A stretch of 64,000 nucleotides of DNA from Brachybacterium halotolerans. Lineage in GTDB: Bacteria > Actinomycetota > Actinomycetes > Actinomycetales > Dermabacteraceae. The notes beneath the pieces are model-generated. The model ran no database searches. It was not told where the DNA came from and saw only the letters and a program-made list of their open reading frames with translations. Shown in pieces: positions 36,657 to 48,481 of the stretch. A program made the translations under genes and the position numbers. The DNA lies in assembly GCF_016623465.1 (NCBI RefSeq), contig NZ_JAEDAJ010000002.1, forward strand, positions 322,093 to 386,092. Reading direction: 5' to 3'. The stretch's first letter is position 1; each line of letters begins with the position of its first letter.

Positions 36657-37922
36657 TCACCAGTCGACGGGGTCGCGCACGATCGGGCAGGTCATGCAGT
36701 GCCCGCCGCCGCGGCCGCGGCCCAGCTCGGCGCCGCGGATCGTCAGCACCTCGACGCCGGCGTCGCGTAGGGCGGCATTGGTCTGGGTGTTGCGGTCGTA
36801 GGTGATGACGACGCCGGGCTCGAGGGCGACGGCATTGTTGCCGCTGTCCCACTGCTGGCGCTCGGAGGCGTAGAGATCGCCCGCGGTCGCGACCGTGCGC
36901 AGCTCCTTCAGACCCATGGCCTCGGCGACCACATCCACGAAGCGGCGCTCGCCCTCGTCGCGCACCTCCATGCCCAGGGGGTTGTCGGCCGGGCGGATGG
37001 AGAAGGCGTGGATGCCGTCGACGATCGCCGGGTGCACGGTCGCGAGGTCGCGGTCGGCGAAGGTGAACACGGTGTCCAGGTGCATGGCGGCCCGCAGCCG
37101 CGGCATCCCCGCGACCACGATCCGCTCCACGGCGCCTGCCGCGAAGAGCTCGGCGGCGAGCTGGGTGATGGCCTGCCGGGAGCTGCGCTCGCTCATGCCG
37201 ATCAGCAGCGTCCCGTTGCCCACGGGCATCACGTCGCCGCCCTCGAGGGTCGCCTGCCCCCAGTCCCGCTCGGCGTCGCCCCACCACACGCGCGAGCCGG
37301 AGAGCTCGGGGTGGAAGCGGTAGAGGGCCTGCATGAGCAGGGTCTCGTCCTTGCGGGCCGGCCAGTACAGCGGGTTCAGGGTGAGGCCGTCGCCGATCCA
37401 GCAGGTGGTGTCGCGCGTGAACAGGGTGTTGGGCAGCGGCGGCAGCAGGTACTCGGGGGTGCCCACGGATTCGCGCGCGAGGTTCGCGTAGGCGGTGCGA
37501 AGGTCGGCGGGCAGCTCCGTCGTGGCCATGCCCCCGATGAGGACGCGTGCGAGCTCGGGGCCGTCGAGCGCGTCGAGGCTGCTGCGGGTCGCGTCCACGA
37601 GCCCCAGGCCCACGCGATTGGCGATCACCTTGCGGTCCAGCAGCCAGGTGCGGGCCTCGGGCATGTCCATGGCCTCGCCGAGCAGGTCGTGCAGCTCGAG
37701 CACCTCGACGCCGCGCGAGGTCATGGTCTCGACGAAGTCGGCGTGGTCGCGCTGGGCTGCCTCGACCCACATGACGTCGTCGAACAGCAGCTCGTCGCTC
37801 GTGGACGGGGTGAGCCGCTCATGGGCGAGCCCGGGCCGGCACACGAGCGCCTTCCGCAGCCGGCCCACCTCGGAATGGACGCCGGAGGGGGCGGGCGCGG
37901 TCTCGACGGGACGTTCGGGCAT
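36657..37922 (-). CDS. arcA: Arginine deiminase
   Basis: A 421-aa enzyme that hydrolyses L-arginine to citrulline and ammonia in the cytoplasm. Key blocks: [20 protein letters not shown] (substrate-binding), [20 protein letters not shown], the catalytic His in [11 protein letters not shown], and the nucleophile Cys409 in [15 protein letters not shown] near the C-terminus. Start: ATG 37922 after GGGAGG. No ornithine carbamoyltransferase, carbamate kinase or arginine/ornithine antiporter gene is beside it, so it is a stand-alone deiminase here; the rest of the pathway would have to be elsewhere. Confidence 0.94.
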   Translation of the reverse strand: MPERPVETAPAPSGVHSEVGRLRKALVCRPGLAHERLTPSTSDELLFDDVMWVEAAQRDHADFVETMTSRGVEVLELHDLLGEAMDMPEARTWLLDRKVIANRVGLGLVDATRSSLDALDGPELARVLIGGMATTELPADLRTAYANLARESVGTPEYLLPPLPNTLFTRDTTCWIGDGLTLNPLYWPARKDETLLMQALYRFHPELSGSRVWWGDAERDWGQATLEGGDVMPVGNGTLLIGMSERSSRQAITQLAAELFAAGAVERIVVAGMPRLRAAMHLDTVFTFADRDLATVHPAIVDGIHAFSIRPADNPLGMEVRDEGERRFVDVVAEAMGLKELRTVATAGDLYASERQQWDSGNNAVALEPGVVITYDRNTQTNAALRDAGVEVLTIRGAELGRGRGGGHCMTCPIVRDPVDW

Positions 37923-38215
37923 GGTGCCTCCCACGGATCGATGGTGCCGCTCGGCCCCGAGCGGCACGGCGTCGGCGTCGCCGTCAGGACGGCTTCGGAC
38001 GTCGGGCGCTCCTGGCATGATCGCGCATCGAGGCCGGGATCGGGAGGAGTTCGCCGGAGGCGGGCCGCATCGACCGTCCGGCGTCCGGGGACCCCGACAG
38101 GGACCCAGGGCCCGGAGGCCCGGGCGCTGGCGGGGATACTGGACTCGCTGCCCTCCGATCCTCCGCACGGCCTCACCGGTCCGTCCGATCCGCCACCACA
38201 CCCTCGGGAGAAGCG

Positions 38216-39328
38216 ATGCCCGCCTCCGACGCCTCCGATCTCGACCTCCGCGCCCTGCCGAAGGCAGTCCTGCACGACCACCTCGACGGCGGGGTGCGCC
38301 CGCAGACCGTCCTCGACCTCTCGCGCGAACTGAGCATCGAGCCGCCCGCGCCGACCGCTGAGGGCATCGCCGACTGGTTCGCCGAGGCCGCGGACTCCGG
38401 ATCCCTCCCCCGCTACCTCGAGACCTTCTCGCGCGTGCTCGCGCTGATGCAGACCCCGGAGTCCCTGCGCCGGGTGGCCCGCGAGTTCGTGGAGGACATG
38501 GCGGCCGACGGCGCCGTCTACGCCGAGACCCGCTGGGCCCCGGAGCAGCACCTCGAGGGCGGGCTGAGCATGGAGGAGGCCGTCGAGGCGGTGCAGGCGG
38601 GCCTCGACGAGGGCACCGCGCAGGTCGAGGCGTCGGGCGGGCGGATCCTCGTCGGCCAGATCCTCTGCCAGATGCGCCAGAACGCCCCGCGCGAGGAGAT
38701 CGTGGACCTCGCGATCGCGCGCCGGGGCCGCGGAGTCGTCGGCATCGACCTCGCCGGTCCCGAGGACGGCTTCCCCGCCTCCCGCTTCCGCCCGCAGCTC
38801 GAGCGGGCCCGCGCCGCCGGCGTCCACGTGACGATCCACGCCGGGGAGGCCGCGGGCGTCGACTCGATCGCCGACGCCCTGGACTGCGGCGCCGAGCGCC
38901 TGGGCCACGGCGTGCGTCTCATCGACGACATCGACTCGGGCGAGGTCGGCCCGACGGCCCGCCGAGTCCGCGACCACGGCGTGGTGCTCGAGGTCTGCCC
39001 GAGCTCGAACCTGCAGACCGGCGCCTTCGCCGACATGCCCTCGCATCCCGTGGACGCTCTGCGGCGCGCGGGCATGCGGGTCGCGGTGAGCTCCGACAAT
39101 CGCCTCATGAGCAGGACCCGGACCAGCCGGGAGCTCGGGCGGATCGTGGACACCTTCTCCTGGGGGCTCGACGAGCTCGAGCAGGCGACGCTCATCGGCC
39201 TGGACAGCGGCTTCGCCTCCTACGAGCAGCGCCGCGCCCTGCGCGAGGAGGTCGTCGTGCCCGCCTACCAGGCCGCACGGACCGCCGCCGGGTCCCCTGG
39301 GGACGGCAGCGCCGGGCAGGCGCTCTGA
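38216..39328 (+). CDS. add: Adenosine deaminase
   Basis: A 370-aa zinc amidohydrolase converting adenosine to inosine. Metal ligands are visible in [11 protein letters not shown] (HxH) and [19 protein letters not shown] and [11 protein letters not shown] complete the fold, and [10 protein letters not shown] replaces the classical TDDP block as in other actinobacterial enzymes. Start: ATG 38216, with GGGAGAAG directly upstream. Its stop shares a base with the ATG of the next gene (TGATG), so the pentapeptide-repeat protein is co-expressed. Confidence 0.93.
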   Translation: MPASDASDLDLRALPKAVLHDHLDGGVRPQTVLDLSRELSIEPPAPTAEGIADWFAEAADSGSLPRYLETFSRVLALMQTPESLRRVAREFVEDMAADGAVYAETRWAPEQHLEGGLSMEEAVEAVQAGLDEGTAQVEASGGRILVGQILCQMRQNAPREEIVDLAIARRGRGVVGIDLAGPEDGFPASRFRPQLERARAAGVHVTIHAGEAAGVDSIADALDCGAERLGHGVRLIDDIDSGEVGPTARRVRDHGVVLEVCPSSNLQTGAFADMPSHPVDALRRAGMRVAVSSDNRLMSRTRTSRELGRIVDTFSWGLDELEQATLIGLDSGFASYEQRRALREEVVVPAYQAARTAAGSPGDGSAGQAL

Positions 39329-40080
39329 TGGCCGCGCGCCGCGGCTCCCGCTCCCCCAACGCCTCCCGCTCCGGCGGGGCCTCCCGCTCCGGCGGGGCCT
39401 CGCGCTCCGGCGGGGCGGCACGTTCGTCCGACGCCGTCGCCGCGCCCCGCGTCGATACGCTCGTGCTGCGGGATCTCGAGGACTCCCCCGCCGATGCCCT
39501 CGACTCCTACGCGTCCCTCGAGGGGAGGCGGTTCGACGGGGCCGACGTCTCCGGCCGTGATCTGCACGGGCTCGCGCTCGACGAGTGCGAGCTGGTCGAT
39601 GTCACGGCGCACGAGACCGACCTGCAGGATGCCCGTCTCACCGAGGTGCGCATCGAGCGCCTGAACGCCCCCGCGCTGAAGGCGGGCCGGGCCACCCTGC
39701 ACGGCGCCGAGATCACGGCCTCGCGAATCGGCGCGCTCGAGCTGTTCGACGCCGACCTCGACTCTGTCGTCCTCACGGGCTGCAAGCTGGACTGGTTGAA
39801 CCTGCGCGGTGCGCACCTGGTCGACGTGGTGCTGCGCGACTGCACGCTCGCGGAGCTCGACCTCGGCGAGGCCAACGCGACGCGCGTGTGCTTCGAGAAC
39901 TGCCGCGCCGAGACGGTGACCTTCACCGGCGCGCGCCTCGCGGACGTGGACCTGCGCGGCCTGGAAACGAGCGCGCTCGCGGGCATCGGCGGCATGCGCG
40001 GCGCCGTGGTCTCCGTCGCGCAGGCGACCGCCTGGGCGGAGGACTTCGCCGCCCACCTGGGGATCCGCGTCAGCGGGTGA
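39328..40080 (+). CDS. Pentapeptide repeat-containing protein
   Basis: A 250-aa protein coupled to add by a TGATG junction. Residues 1-40 are basic and contain three tandem SRSGGA repeats from an 18-bp DNA repeat (about 39367-39420). From residue 60 on it has pentapeptide-type A(D/N)Lxx repeats such as FDGADVSGRDLHGLALDE, LFDADLDSVVLTGCKLDWLN and LRGAHLVDVVLRDCTLAELD, which would form a right-handed quadrilateral beta-helix. Such proteins range from DNA mimics to unknown roles; no function can be given here. A terminator-like hairpin follows. Confidence 0.85.
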   Translation: MAARRGSRSPNASRSGGASRSGGASRSGGAARSSDAVAAPRVDTLVLRDLEDSPADALDSYASLEGRRFDGADVSGRDLHGLALDECELVDVTAHETDLQDARLTEVRIERLNAPALKAGRATLHGAEITASRIGALELFDADLDSVVLTGCKLDWLNLRGAHLVDVVLRDCTLAELDLGEANATRVCFENCRAETVTFTGARLADVDLRGLETSALAGIGGMRGAVVSVAQATAWAEDFAAHLGIRVSG

Positions 40081-40091
40081 CGGCTGACGAG

Positions 40092-40124
40092 CCGACGGCC
40101 GGCCGAATCGGCCAGGTCCGTCGG
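40092..40124. terminator. Bidirectional hairpin between pentapeptide protein and asd
   Basis: Outer arms CCGACGG and CCGTCGG enclose an inner hairpin GGCCG-AAT-CGGCC. It lies 11 bp after the upstream stop and 21 bp after the asd stop on the other strand, which suits termination for both convergent genes. There is no T-run. Confidence 0.6.
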
Positions 40125-40145
40125 ACCCGTCGGATATGTGGTCGA

Positions 40146-42622
<2,477 letters not shown>

Positions 42623-43280
42623 CGGGTGCGGGCTCCTTCATCTCGGTCACGGGGTCGGTCGGCGTCGGGATCGCCGGCCAGTGGTGGCCGACGAACCGTC
42701 CGATCCCGCTGAAAAGTCGGGGCGCACGTGTTCCACCAGGTCAGCGCGGGTGCGCGAGTGCGCGCTGCCGTCGGTCCGGGAGCGCGCGACCGACGGTGGG
42801 CACGGAACGCGGGCCCGCGGCGCGCGGACCCGTCGACGATTCTACGATCCGACGGCCGACGGGGCACGGGGTCGCCCGGGGAGCGGACTGCGGGGAGCGT
42901 GGGCGGAGCGATCCGGAGCGGGTCGGGCACCATGCGGAATGTGGAGTGGTCTGACCGGGCGATGTCGCTGGTCTCGCTGGCTCTCCGGAGATTCGGGGTC
43001 GGTGCTCGGCGCGCGGAACGAGCCGACGTCACCCGTGATCTCGCCGAACGTGTGCCAGTGAGGTGGCCTGCAGGCGAAGCAGAGCAGAGGCGTTGCGCAA
43101 TCACCGCCTAGGACCCGATCGTGAACCGTAGCCCGTATCGAATGGGGTGTCGCGTTGAGGTATACCCCAGAGCAACAGTGACGCTGCGCCGGAGAAACTG
43201 TCGCCCAAGGTCCGCTTCACACGCGCAAGAGATCAGCCCGCCTCACGACGGTCCCGCCACTCAGATGAGAACCTGTTGCT
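42623..43280. other. Long intergenic region upstream of lysC and the NUDIX gene
   Basis: About 660 bp with no credible gene. The left part (42623-43050) has normal high GC and is presumably the lysC promoter/leader; no riboswitch could be recognised. From about 43050 composition changes and a diverged copy of the MITE-like repeat begins. This marks the left edge of the lower-GC accessory stretch. Confidence 0.5.
43058..43169. repeat. MITE-like repeat, diverged copy C
   Basis: The right end GCGTTGAGGTATACCCCAG (TTGAGG at 43155) matches the terminal motif of the copies at 46892 and 48146. The left end near 43058 (GTGAGGTGGCCTGC) is weaker. The interior contains CCGCCTAGGACCC, which resembles the reverse complement of the GGGTCC-TA-ACGGCGG core in the other copies, so the inside may be inverted or rearranged. 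Confidence 0.5.
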
Positions 43281-43688
43281 ATGCGAACGCGTCGTACGAG
43301 AGTTGGGGTCTTCGCCGTGATCTGCGACGGCGCCCGTCTTCTGCTCGCCCATCAAGTCGGGTCCGGCCGATGGTCACTGCCGGGCGGAGGGGTGCACTTT
43401 GGTGAACCGCCTGCTGAAGCGTTAATTCGCGAAGTGGACGAAGAAGTAGGGCTTCAGGTGGTTCGGGCAGAGATCCTTGGAGTGCATGACAATGTCTACG
43501 ATCCCGGGGACGGCGTGCAGCGTCATGGAGTCCGACTCCTGTACAGCGCACATGTAGAGGGGGTGCCGGAGCCGCGCTCTCCCCACGAGGTAGATGAGGT
43601 GCGCTTCTTCTCCGTCGATGACCTGCCTGCTCCGTTGACGGAGTGGGCTGCGCGCGCGGCGCACCTCATTGGCACTGGACCCCGCTAG
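43281..43688 (+). CDS. NUDIX hydrolase
   Basis: A 135-aa protein that would hydrolyse a nucleoside diphosphate linked to another moiety. A complete NUDIX box is visible (GGGVHFGEPPAEALIREV followed by DEEVGL), matching GX5EX7REUXEEXGU. The N-terminus VGVFAVICDGARLLLAHQ and the central VRLLYSAHVEG are typical strands. There is no good ribosome-binding site before ATG 43281, so a leaderless message is possible. It is the first gene of the accessory stretch; specificity unknown. Confidence 0.9.
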   Translation: MRTRRTRVGVFAVICDGARLLLAHQVGSGRWSLPGGGVHFGEPPAEALIREVDEEVGLQVVRAEILGVHDNVYDPGDGVQRHGVRLLYSAHVEGVPEPRSPHEVDEVRFFSVDDLPAPLTEWAARAAHLIGTGPR

Positions 43689-43831
43689 CGCGAGGCTGCC
43701 TCTTCGTGAAGAAGGCCTGCACCAACCTCTGACCCGAATGGGACCGCTTCTGGCGCGGGCGAGGGATCGGGTTCGTGCTAACTCGTTTCCGCGATGTGCT
43801 CGCGCTGCCCGGCCGTGGGGTGCACTCCCGC

Positions 43832-44416
43832 TCAGGGCAGGTCTTCCCGCACCGCTCGCAAGGTGCGTTGGCTGTAGGCCGCTAGTGCAGGTTTGAGCGC
43901 CGCCCACTCGCCAAATTTGTAGTCGGCAGCCTTGACTAGCTTGGAGGCCAGGTCAGGCCGTTGCCTCCGGACGTACACCCGTGCCTTGAGTGCGTGGGCG
44001 GGCAGTGACGCGATCTTGATTCGGTCGACATCTTCAATCATCGGGAGCGAGTTCGCGATGTTGTCCCAGGTTGTGCGACTCTCCTCCTCGAGCAGATAGG
44101 CGCCTTGATACCCAAGCTCGTTCACTGCGTAGTCGGCCATCACTCGGGCTTCCGACCTCGTAGCCGCGGTCGGCCCTCCGCTGAAGATCAGTCGCGTCTC
44201 AGCGGTCGGATCGATGGACCGTAGAGCTACTTGAACGCGGATCTGGTTGACGAAGTTGGCATCTGGCTGAGGGTTCTTGAATCCCAGCACCACAATCGCC
44301 TCCGAGCTTCCGGGCGGGTCGTTGACAAGGGTCAGTGACCATCGGCGGTTCTGCCACTCGCCCCAGGCCCATATTCCTGCAGCCACGGCGCCCGCAATTG
44401 CTAGTCCTCGACGCAT
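43832..44416 (-). CDS. YdcF/ElyC/SanA family (DUF218) protein
   Basis: A 194-aa protein with one N-terminal hydrophobic segment (LAIAGAVAAGIWAWGEW), possibly a membrane anchor. The DUF218 core shows EAIVVLGFKNPQPDANFVNQ, the SGG motif (RLIFSGGPTAATRSEARVM) and EEESRTTWDNIANSLPMI, which are conserved in the family. Members affect envelope or vancomycin sensitivity in E. coli, but the biochemical activity is unsettled. Codon use and GC are lower than in the flanking chromosome, consistent with acquired DNA. Confidence 0.85.
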   Translation of the reverse strand: MRRGLAIAGAVAAGIWAWGEWQNRRWSLTLVNDPPGSSEAIVVLGFKNPQPDANFVNQIRVQVALRSIDPTAETRLIFSGGPTAATRSEARVMADYAVNELGYQGAYLLEEESRTTWDNIANSLPMIEDVDRIKIASLPAHALKARVYVRRQRPDLASKLVKAADYKFGEWAALKPALAAYSQRTLRAVREDLP

Positions 44417-44684
44417 GCGTCAGACACTAGCGCGCGATATGCCAGGGCACTACCACGTCGTCGACCTCGGCGTACAGGACCGCCGGGCTGTTGACCTCCA
44501 ACCACCGATTATGGTTCGCCGTCCCCAGCGTGCTTCCAGTCTCTAGCCGGGCGCGCGGCGTCCTGAACCACGCGATCCATCCAGGGTTGGCGAGGCAGGG
44601 AGCCAATTACCCCCAGTGGAAATTAGCCGAGCTCGGCTACTTCCTCCATGTATGGTCGCGCCACCGTTAGGGGCTGATGCGAGA

Positions 44685-45767
44685 TCAGGTGCCACCTGCT
44701 CGTGCGACAGGTCCGCTCCCCATCGAGGCATCTGCCACGCTGGACGGTAGATAGACGATGGCGTCGAAATCCGTGGAGGGGCGGTGCAGCTCGAACTCTC
44801 GACGGGCGGCGAGTTCCGTGAGGCTGCTGTCGAGCTTCCAGCCGATGAATCGGCGCGGCCCGGGGTGAGTGAACTCGGCTGCGGTGACGAAGTCCGCTCG
44901 AAGGGATTTCAAGGCCGCCTCTGTTGTATTCGGGCCGGCGGTGGGCAGCGGGACACTGCGGTAATCTTTGTCACCGCTGGAAGGGTCGACCGCTCGGCAG
45001 GCACCTTCTCCACACAGGATTCCGATCGACGTGTACCTGGTGCCGATTCGCGAGTGGAGTACCTGGCCCATTGACGGTCCGCCAAAGTTGTCGGGGTTGC
45101 GCGCGACGTGCTCGTTGTGCGCCCAGACCACAGTGATGCCTCGATGGGGACGGCTCTCCAGCAGCGTCTCGGCCATGTGCGTGTCGCGTCGGTGCAGCCC
45201 TTGCAGGTCGGGTTCAGCAAGGTAGACGTCGATGTAGCGCAGCAGTTGGCGTGCGGCTGCCGAGGTGTGCGGGTTGCGATGTCGAGCGAAGTGTCTGCAG
45301 GCCCGGCGTGTTTCGTCGAGCTCCGACTCAACAAGTGGCTCGCGTCGCGCGATCCGTCGCAAAGGCGGCACCCATGCGCCGGCGTCGAGGAGTGCGAGCG
45401 CCGAATGGTGCGCGGGCTTGGAATCGATGCCGAGGAAGCGCACGCGTTCCTGAGCCGGCAGGGTCGCGTTGATGGACTGCAGGCGCGCGATCCCCTCGCT
45501 GATCGTGGTGGTGCGCCAGAGGCTGAGAGCATCGCGCCAGGGTTCAGCGAGATCTCCCCCGTGGTTCAGAGCCTGGTCGACTCGGGTTCCGAGGACGTAG
45601 GAGTCCTCGAATGCGACCGCGCCGAGCAATCCCCTCGAGGCGAGCTCGCAGATCACATCGAACTTCCATGAGAAGGCGTTCGCACTGCCGTGGGTGGGCT
45701 CGCCCAGGCCGAGCACGCCGTCCGCCTGAACCAGAGGGAGGATTCGGTCGGTCAGGCGCACGTTCAC
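44685..45767 (-). CDS. Erythromycin esterase-like protein (PF05139 type)
   Basis: A 360-aa protein starting at GTG 45767 (weak ribosome-binding site). Signature blocks of the erythromycin-esterase family: VLGLGEPTHGSANAFSWK with the metal/catalytic Glu and His, VAFEDSYVLGTRVD, RFLGIDSKPAHHSA, and VVWAHNEHVARNPDNFGG with the essential His. It is slightly short at the N-terminus compared with EreA. The family includes macrolide esterases and many proteins of unknown substrate, so resistance is possible but not implied. It lies among other small-molecule-modifying genes in the low-GC stretch. Confidence 0.85.
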   Translation of the reverse strand: MNVRLTDRILPLVQADGVLGLGEPTHGSANAFSWKFDVICELASRGLLGAVAFEDSYVLGTRVDQALNHGGDLAEPWRDALSLWRTTTISEGIARLQSINATLPAQERVRFLGIDSKPAHHSALALLDAGAWVPPLRRIARREPLVESELDETRRACRHFARHRNPHTSAAARQLLRYIDVYLAEPDLQGLHRRDTHMAETLLESRPHRGITVVWAHNEHVARNPDNFGGPSMGQVLHSRIGTRYTSIGILCGEGACRAVDPSSGDKDYRSVPLPTAGPNTTEAALKSLRADFVTAAEFTHPGPRRFIGWKLDSSLTELAARREFELHRPSTDFDAIVYLPSSVADASMGSGPVARAGGT

Positions 45768-45941
45768 CTTGCCAGTCTTTCATCGCGACGATGACCGAGC
45801 TCGCTCGTCGTGCGATCGGTCCACTCGCGCACCCGTCAACGTGAAGGTTGGCGCAGACCCGGCCACGACGGGCGCGCAGACGCCCGCGCGGCGGGGTGCT
45901 CCGTGGAGGGCAGCGCACGGGACAAGACCGTGTGCGACGCG

Positions 45942-46883
45942 TCAGTCCGGCCTGTCGCCGTTCGGGTCGAACAGGGTGCCTTCATCGGCGCGACGCTCGA
46001 AGTTCCCGAGTGCGTGGTCACGGAGGAATCGAAGCCCCGCGAGGTGCGCGGCCGCTGCAACCTGCAGAGGCAGGGCCGCTCGGTGGAGCATCGCCCTTCG
46101 GACTTCGTCCGGTGGACCCAGCGGCGCAACATTCGCCGCGCCGTGGAAGCTGATCAGAGGTGCGAGGTCGATCGCGGGATCGCCGATACAGGCATGGTCA
46201 AAGTCGATGATCGAGTCGACTCGGTCGTTCGTCCACAGAATGTTGTGAGGGCCGAAGTCGCCGTGACAGAGCGTGAGCGAGGCGCCTCTTTCGGCATCGA
46301 TCAGGCTCTCCACGCGCTCTGCAGCACAGGCGCGCACCGACTCGTGGAGCAAGGGAATCAAGACGCGGCGAACGATGTCCGGCCAGCGTTCCCCTCCGCA
46401 CCACGCACGTGTCGGCGGCAGGGTGTCGCCAACGCGTGATGATGCCACTCGGAGCGAATCCAGCGTCTCGGCGTACGCGGCGAGACGCTGGGACTTGCAT
46501 GTTTGGAGATCGGCTGCGGATGCCCCCGGCGCGGTCGTCACCAAGGTGAGCCACGTTCGCGGAACCTCAGACCAGATCGGCCCCCCGATGACCCTGGGCA
46601 CGACGAGGGACAGTCGGCAGGCTTCCAGTGCCGCGAGCACGGAAGCTTCGCGCCGACTGCGCTCGCGTCCTCGATGACCCTGGATCGCGCGCACTGTCGG
46701 GCCGTCCGGGGCAGTCAGTACGAGATGGAACGCCCCGCGGTGCATGTCGCCTGCGTTCCAGTCGTGTTCGGGCCACCGGGCAACCGCCTCCTCGACAAGG
46801 ACATCCCGGATCTCTTCCACGAATCCACGGTACGGCCAACGGCCGGATTCTCGCGCGTCGCTGGTGACCCCAATTGCACACAT
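45942..46883 (-). CDS. Aminoglycoside phosphotransferase-family (APH-like) protein
   Basis: A 313-aa kinase-like protein. The catalytic loop is LTLCHGDFGPHNILW and the metal-binding motif is DSIIDFDHACIGDPAIDLAP, both intact. The N-lobe contains HLVLTAPDGPTVRAIQG. APH-family proteins phosphorylate antibiotics, homoserine, choline or other small molecules, so the substrate is open. The first ATG (46883) lies 8 bp from the end of a MITE-like repeat, and AGGGG between them could serve as ribosome-binding site; the insertion may have provided or altered the 5' end. Confidence 0.85.
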   Translation of the reverse strand: MCAIGVTSDARESGRWPYRGFVEEIRDVLVEEAVARWPEHDWNAGDMHRGAFHLVLTAPDGPTVRAIQGHRGRERSRREASVLAALEACRLSLVVPRVIGGPIWSEVPRTWLTLVTTAPGASAADLQTCKSQRLAAYAETLDSLRVASSRVGDTLPPTRAWCGGERWPDIVRRVLIPLLHESVRACAAERVESLIDAERGASLTLCHGDFGPHNILWTNDRVDSIIDFDHACIGDPAIDLAPLISFHGAANVAPLGPPDEVRRAMLHRAALPLQVAAAAHLAGLRFLRDHALGNFERRADEGTLFDPNGDRPD

Positions 46884-46891
46884 CTGCCCCT

Positions 46892-46995
46892 TTGAGGCCT
46901 ACCCTGCGCGGCAATTACGCGACCGTAGATTCCTCGGTCACACAGGGTCCAAAACGGCGGTTCTGTAAAAGATCTCCAGGTCGAGGTAGACCCCA
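46892..46995. repeat. MITE-like repeat, copy A
   Basis: A 104-bp element between the divergent APH-like and GNAT genes. Ends TTGAGGCCTACCC (left) and GGTAGACCCCA (right) are imperfect inverted repeats. The interior shares TTACGCGACCG, CACAGGGTCC and ACGGCGGTTCTG with the copy at 48146. No transposase is encoded. Confidence 0.7.
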
Positions 46996-47052
46996 GCCGG
47001 ACGAACGAAGATCCCGGAAATCCCGTTGCTGCCCGGGGCTACCGTTGGCCCT

Positions 47053-47988
47053 ATGCACTCCATTGGCTGCACACCGCACCTGTCGCCGTGGAACGGGACG
47101 ATGGACGCCGATGGGTTGGGAATCCAGCGGGCACTGTCCGACATGTTCCCTGCCTGCACGCACCCTGGAGGGCTCGCGTGGGAGATCAGCACGGGCCAGC
47201 TTCCCGACCACAAGGTCATCGCTCATTCCCCCACGGGAGTCACGGGATGGGCCGCGTTCTCTGCCGATGACACACGGCTCGAGTGCGCCCCCGAGGACGA
47301 CGCCACCACAGCAGCCCTCACGTCGTGGCTGTTCGACATCGCCGCCGGCTCGCGGTTCAGCATCGCCGTTCATCACGAGCAGCATTCCCTTCAACAGGAT
47401 CTGATCAGCCGTGGTTTTGTCGCGGAAGATCTTCCTCTCGCCGGTCTGAGCCATGCGGCCGAGAGCGTCGCAGCGCACGCGCCCTCCGGCTATCGCATAC
47501 GCCCCCTGGAGGACGGTGAACAGGGGCGGCGCATCCAGACCCACAGGCGAGCATGGAAGCCCGCGGAGCTCCCCTTCACAGATGGCTCCGGTGGGGACAT
47601 CGACCCGAATGCGGAGAGCAGGTTCAGTTCTTCGGCGCTCGAGAGCATGCTGGCCGCACCGATCTACAGGCGGGACCTGGATCTGGTGATCGAAGCACCG
47701 GACGGGTCACTGGCCGGCTGCTGCACCGTCTGGCTGGACCCCGTGAGCGGTTGGGCAGAGCTGGAGCCGCTGGGCATCGTCCCCTCGCATCGAGGACTCG
47801 GCCTGGCGCAGACACTCGCACTGGACGCGTGCCGCCTCACGGGCGAGCTGGGTGGGCACTCCGTGTTCATCAACTCTGCCCCGCTGCCCTACTACCGCGC
47901 CCCCTGGGACGCGTACCTCAAGGCGGGCTTCACCCCCATGAACAGAGGTACCCGGATGACACAGGCGGAAGACGGCCATTCCCACTGA
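47053..47988 (+). CDS. GNAT-family N-acetyltransferase (two-domain)
   Basis: A 311-aa protein with a degenerate N-terminal GNAT half (about residues 1-140) and a C-terminal half carrying the acetyl-CoA motif A: ELEPLGIVPSHRGLGLAQTL (R/Q-x-x-G-x-G/A pattern HRGLGLA). This tandem arrangement resembles mycothiol-synthase-like proteins. The acceptor is unknown. It starts 57 bp after the right end of repeat copy A and has no strong ribosome-binding site. Part of the accessory stretch of modifying enzymes. Confidence 0.82.
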   Translation: MHSIGCTPHLSPWNGTMDADGLGIQRALSDMFPACTHPGGLAWEISTGQLPDHKVIAHSPTGVTGWAAFSADDTRLECAPEDDATTAALTSWLFDIAAGSRFSIAVHHEQHSLQQDLISRGFVAEDLPLAGLSHAAESVAAHAPSGYRIRPLEDGEQGRRIQTHRRAWKPAELPFTDGSGGDIDPNAESRFSSSALESMLAAPIYRRDLDLVIEAPDGSLAGCCTVWLDPVSGWAELEPLGIVPSHRGLGLAQTLALDACRLTGELGGHSVFINSAPLPYYRAPWDAYLKAGFTPMNRGTRMTQAEDGHSH

Positions 47989-48481
47989 CACCCGCTCCCG
48001 ACTGACCTCAAACGCACAGATGCACCCCGTTGGAATGCACCCTGCATGTCATCTACGTGGCCGCAGCTACGGCGTCACACACGGTCCACGCCAGTGAGGG
48101 ACTCCTGCACAGCGCGAGACACCTCGATGGCACAGATTCGTCGCGTTGAGGTCTGCCCTGGGCAACAGTTACGCGACCGAAGTCTTCTCTATTGCACAGG
48201 GTCCTAGACGGCGGTTCTGCGACAGATCTGCGGGTTGGGGTGTACCTCAAGTGACGCCAGGCGCGCCTCGTGACGCACCCTCACGCGCTCGGCGTGATGC
48301 CTTCGAGAAGCGCTGCTGCTCGAAGGTACTGAGGATCGCTTCTGACCCGACCCTCCACGCTGCGGCCCGGCACGGCCTCGACGAGGACTACTCGACCGAC
48401 CAGATCGTGGGACACTTGCGCCGCTCGCCGCCGCTCGCCTCGCCCCTGCTCCGCTCCACCACCTTCCCGAGGTTCATCGCC
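47989..48481. other. Intergenic region before the PucR regulator, containing repeat copy B
   Basis: About 490 bp. The open frame of the PucR gene extends back to 48146, but the extra part translates the repeat and lacks similarity to PucR proteins. 47989-48140 shows nothing recognisable. 48251-48481 returns to higher GC and should contain the pucR promoter. Confidence 0.5.
48146..48250. repeat. MITE-like repeat, copy B
   Basis: A 105-bp element with ends TTGAGGTCTGCCC and GGTGTACCTCAA, imperfect inverted repeats. The two end motifs start 89 bp apart, exactly as in copy A. The interior motifs TTACGCGACCG, CACAGGGTCC and ACGGCGGTTCTG are shared with copy A. It may mark the right edge of the accessory stretch. 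Confidence 0.7.

Noticed and set aside
42623-43057. Lysine riboswitch or other leader RNA upstream of lysC
   Set aside because: No recognisable conserved riboswitch core; regulation through the ACT domains is sufficient.
44685-45767. Calling this gene a macrolide-resistance determinant (ereA)
   Set aside because: The family is broad and sequence motifs alone do not show macrolide esterase activity.
46874-47404. Open frame across repeat copy A whose peptide resembles that of copy B
   Set aside because: The similarity follows from DNA identity of the repeat; codon differences are not concentrated at third positions, and the frame overlaps the GNAT gene.
43058-48250. Integron-type attC sites between the accessory genes
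   Set aside because: The repeats lack RYYYAAC/GTTRRRY boxes at their ends, genes are in both orientations and no integrase is present.
48146-48481. In-frame N-terminal extension of the PucR protein
   Set aside because: The extra 112 residues translate repeat copy B and Arg/Ser-rich sequence; PucR similarity starts after ATG 48482.
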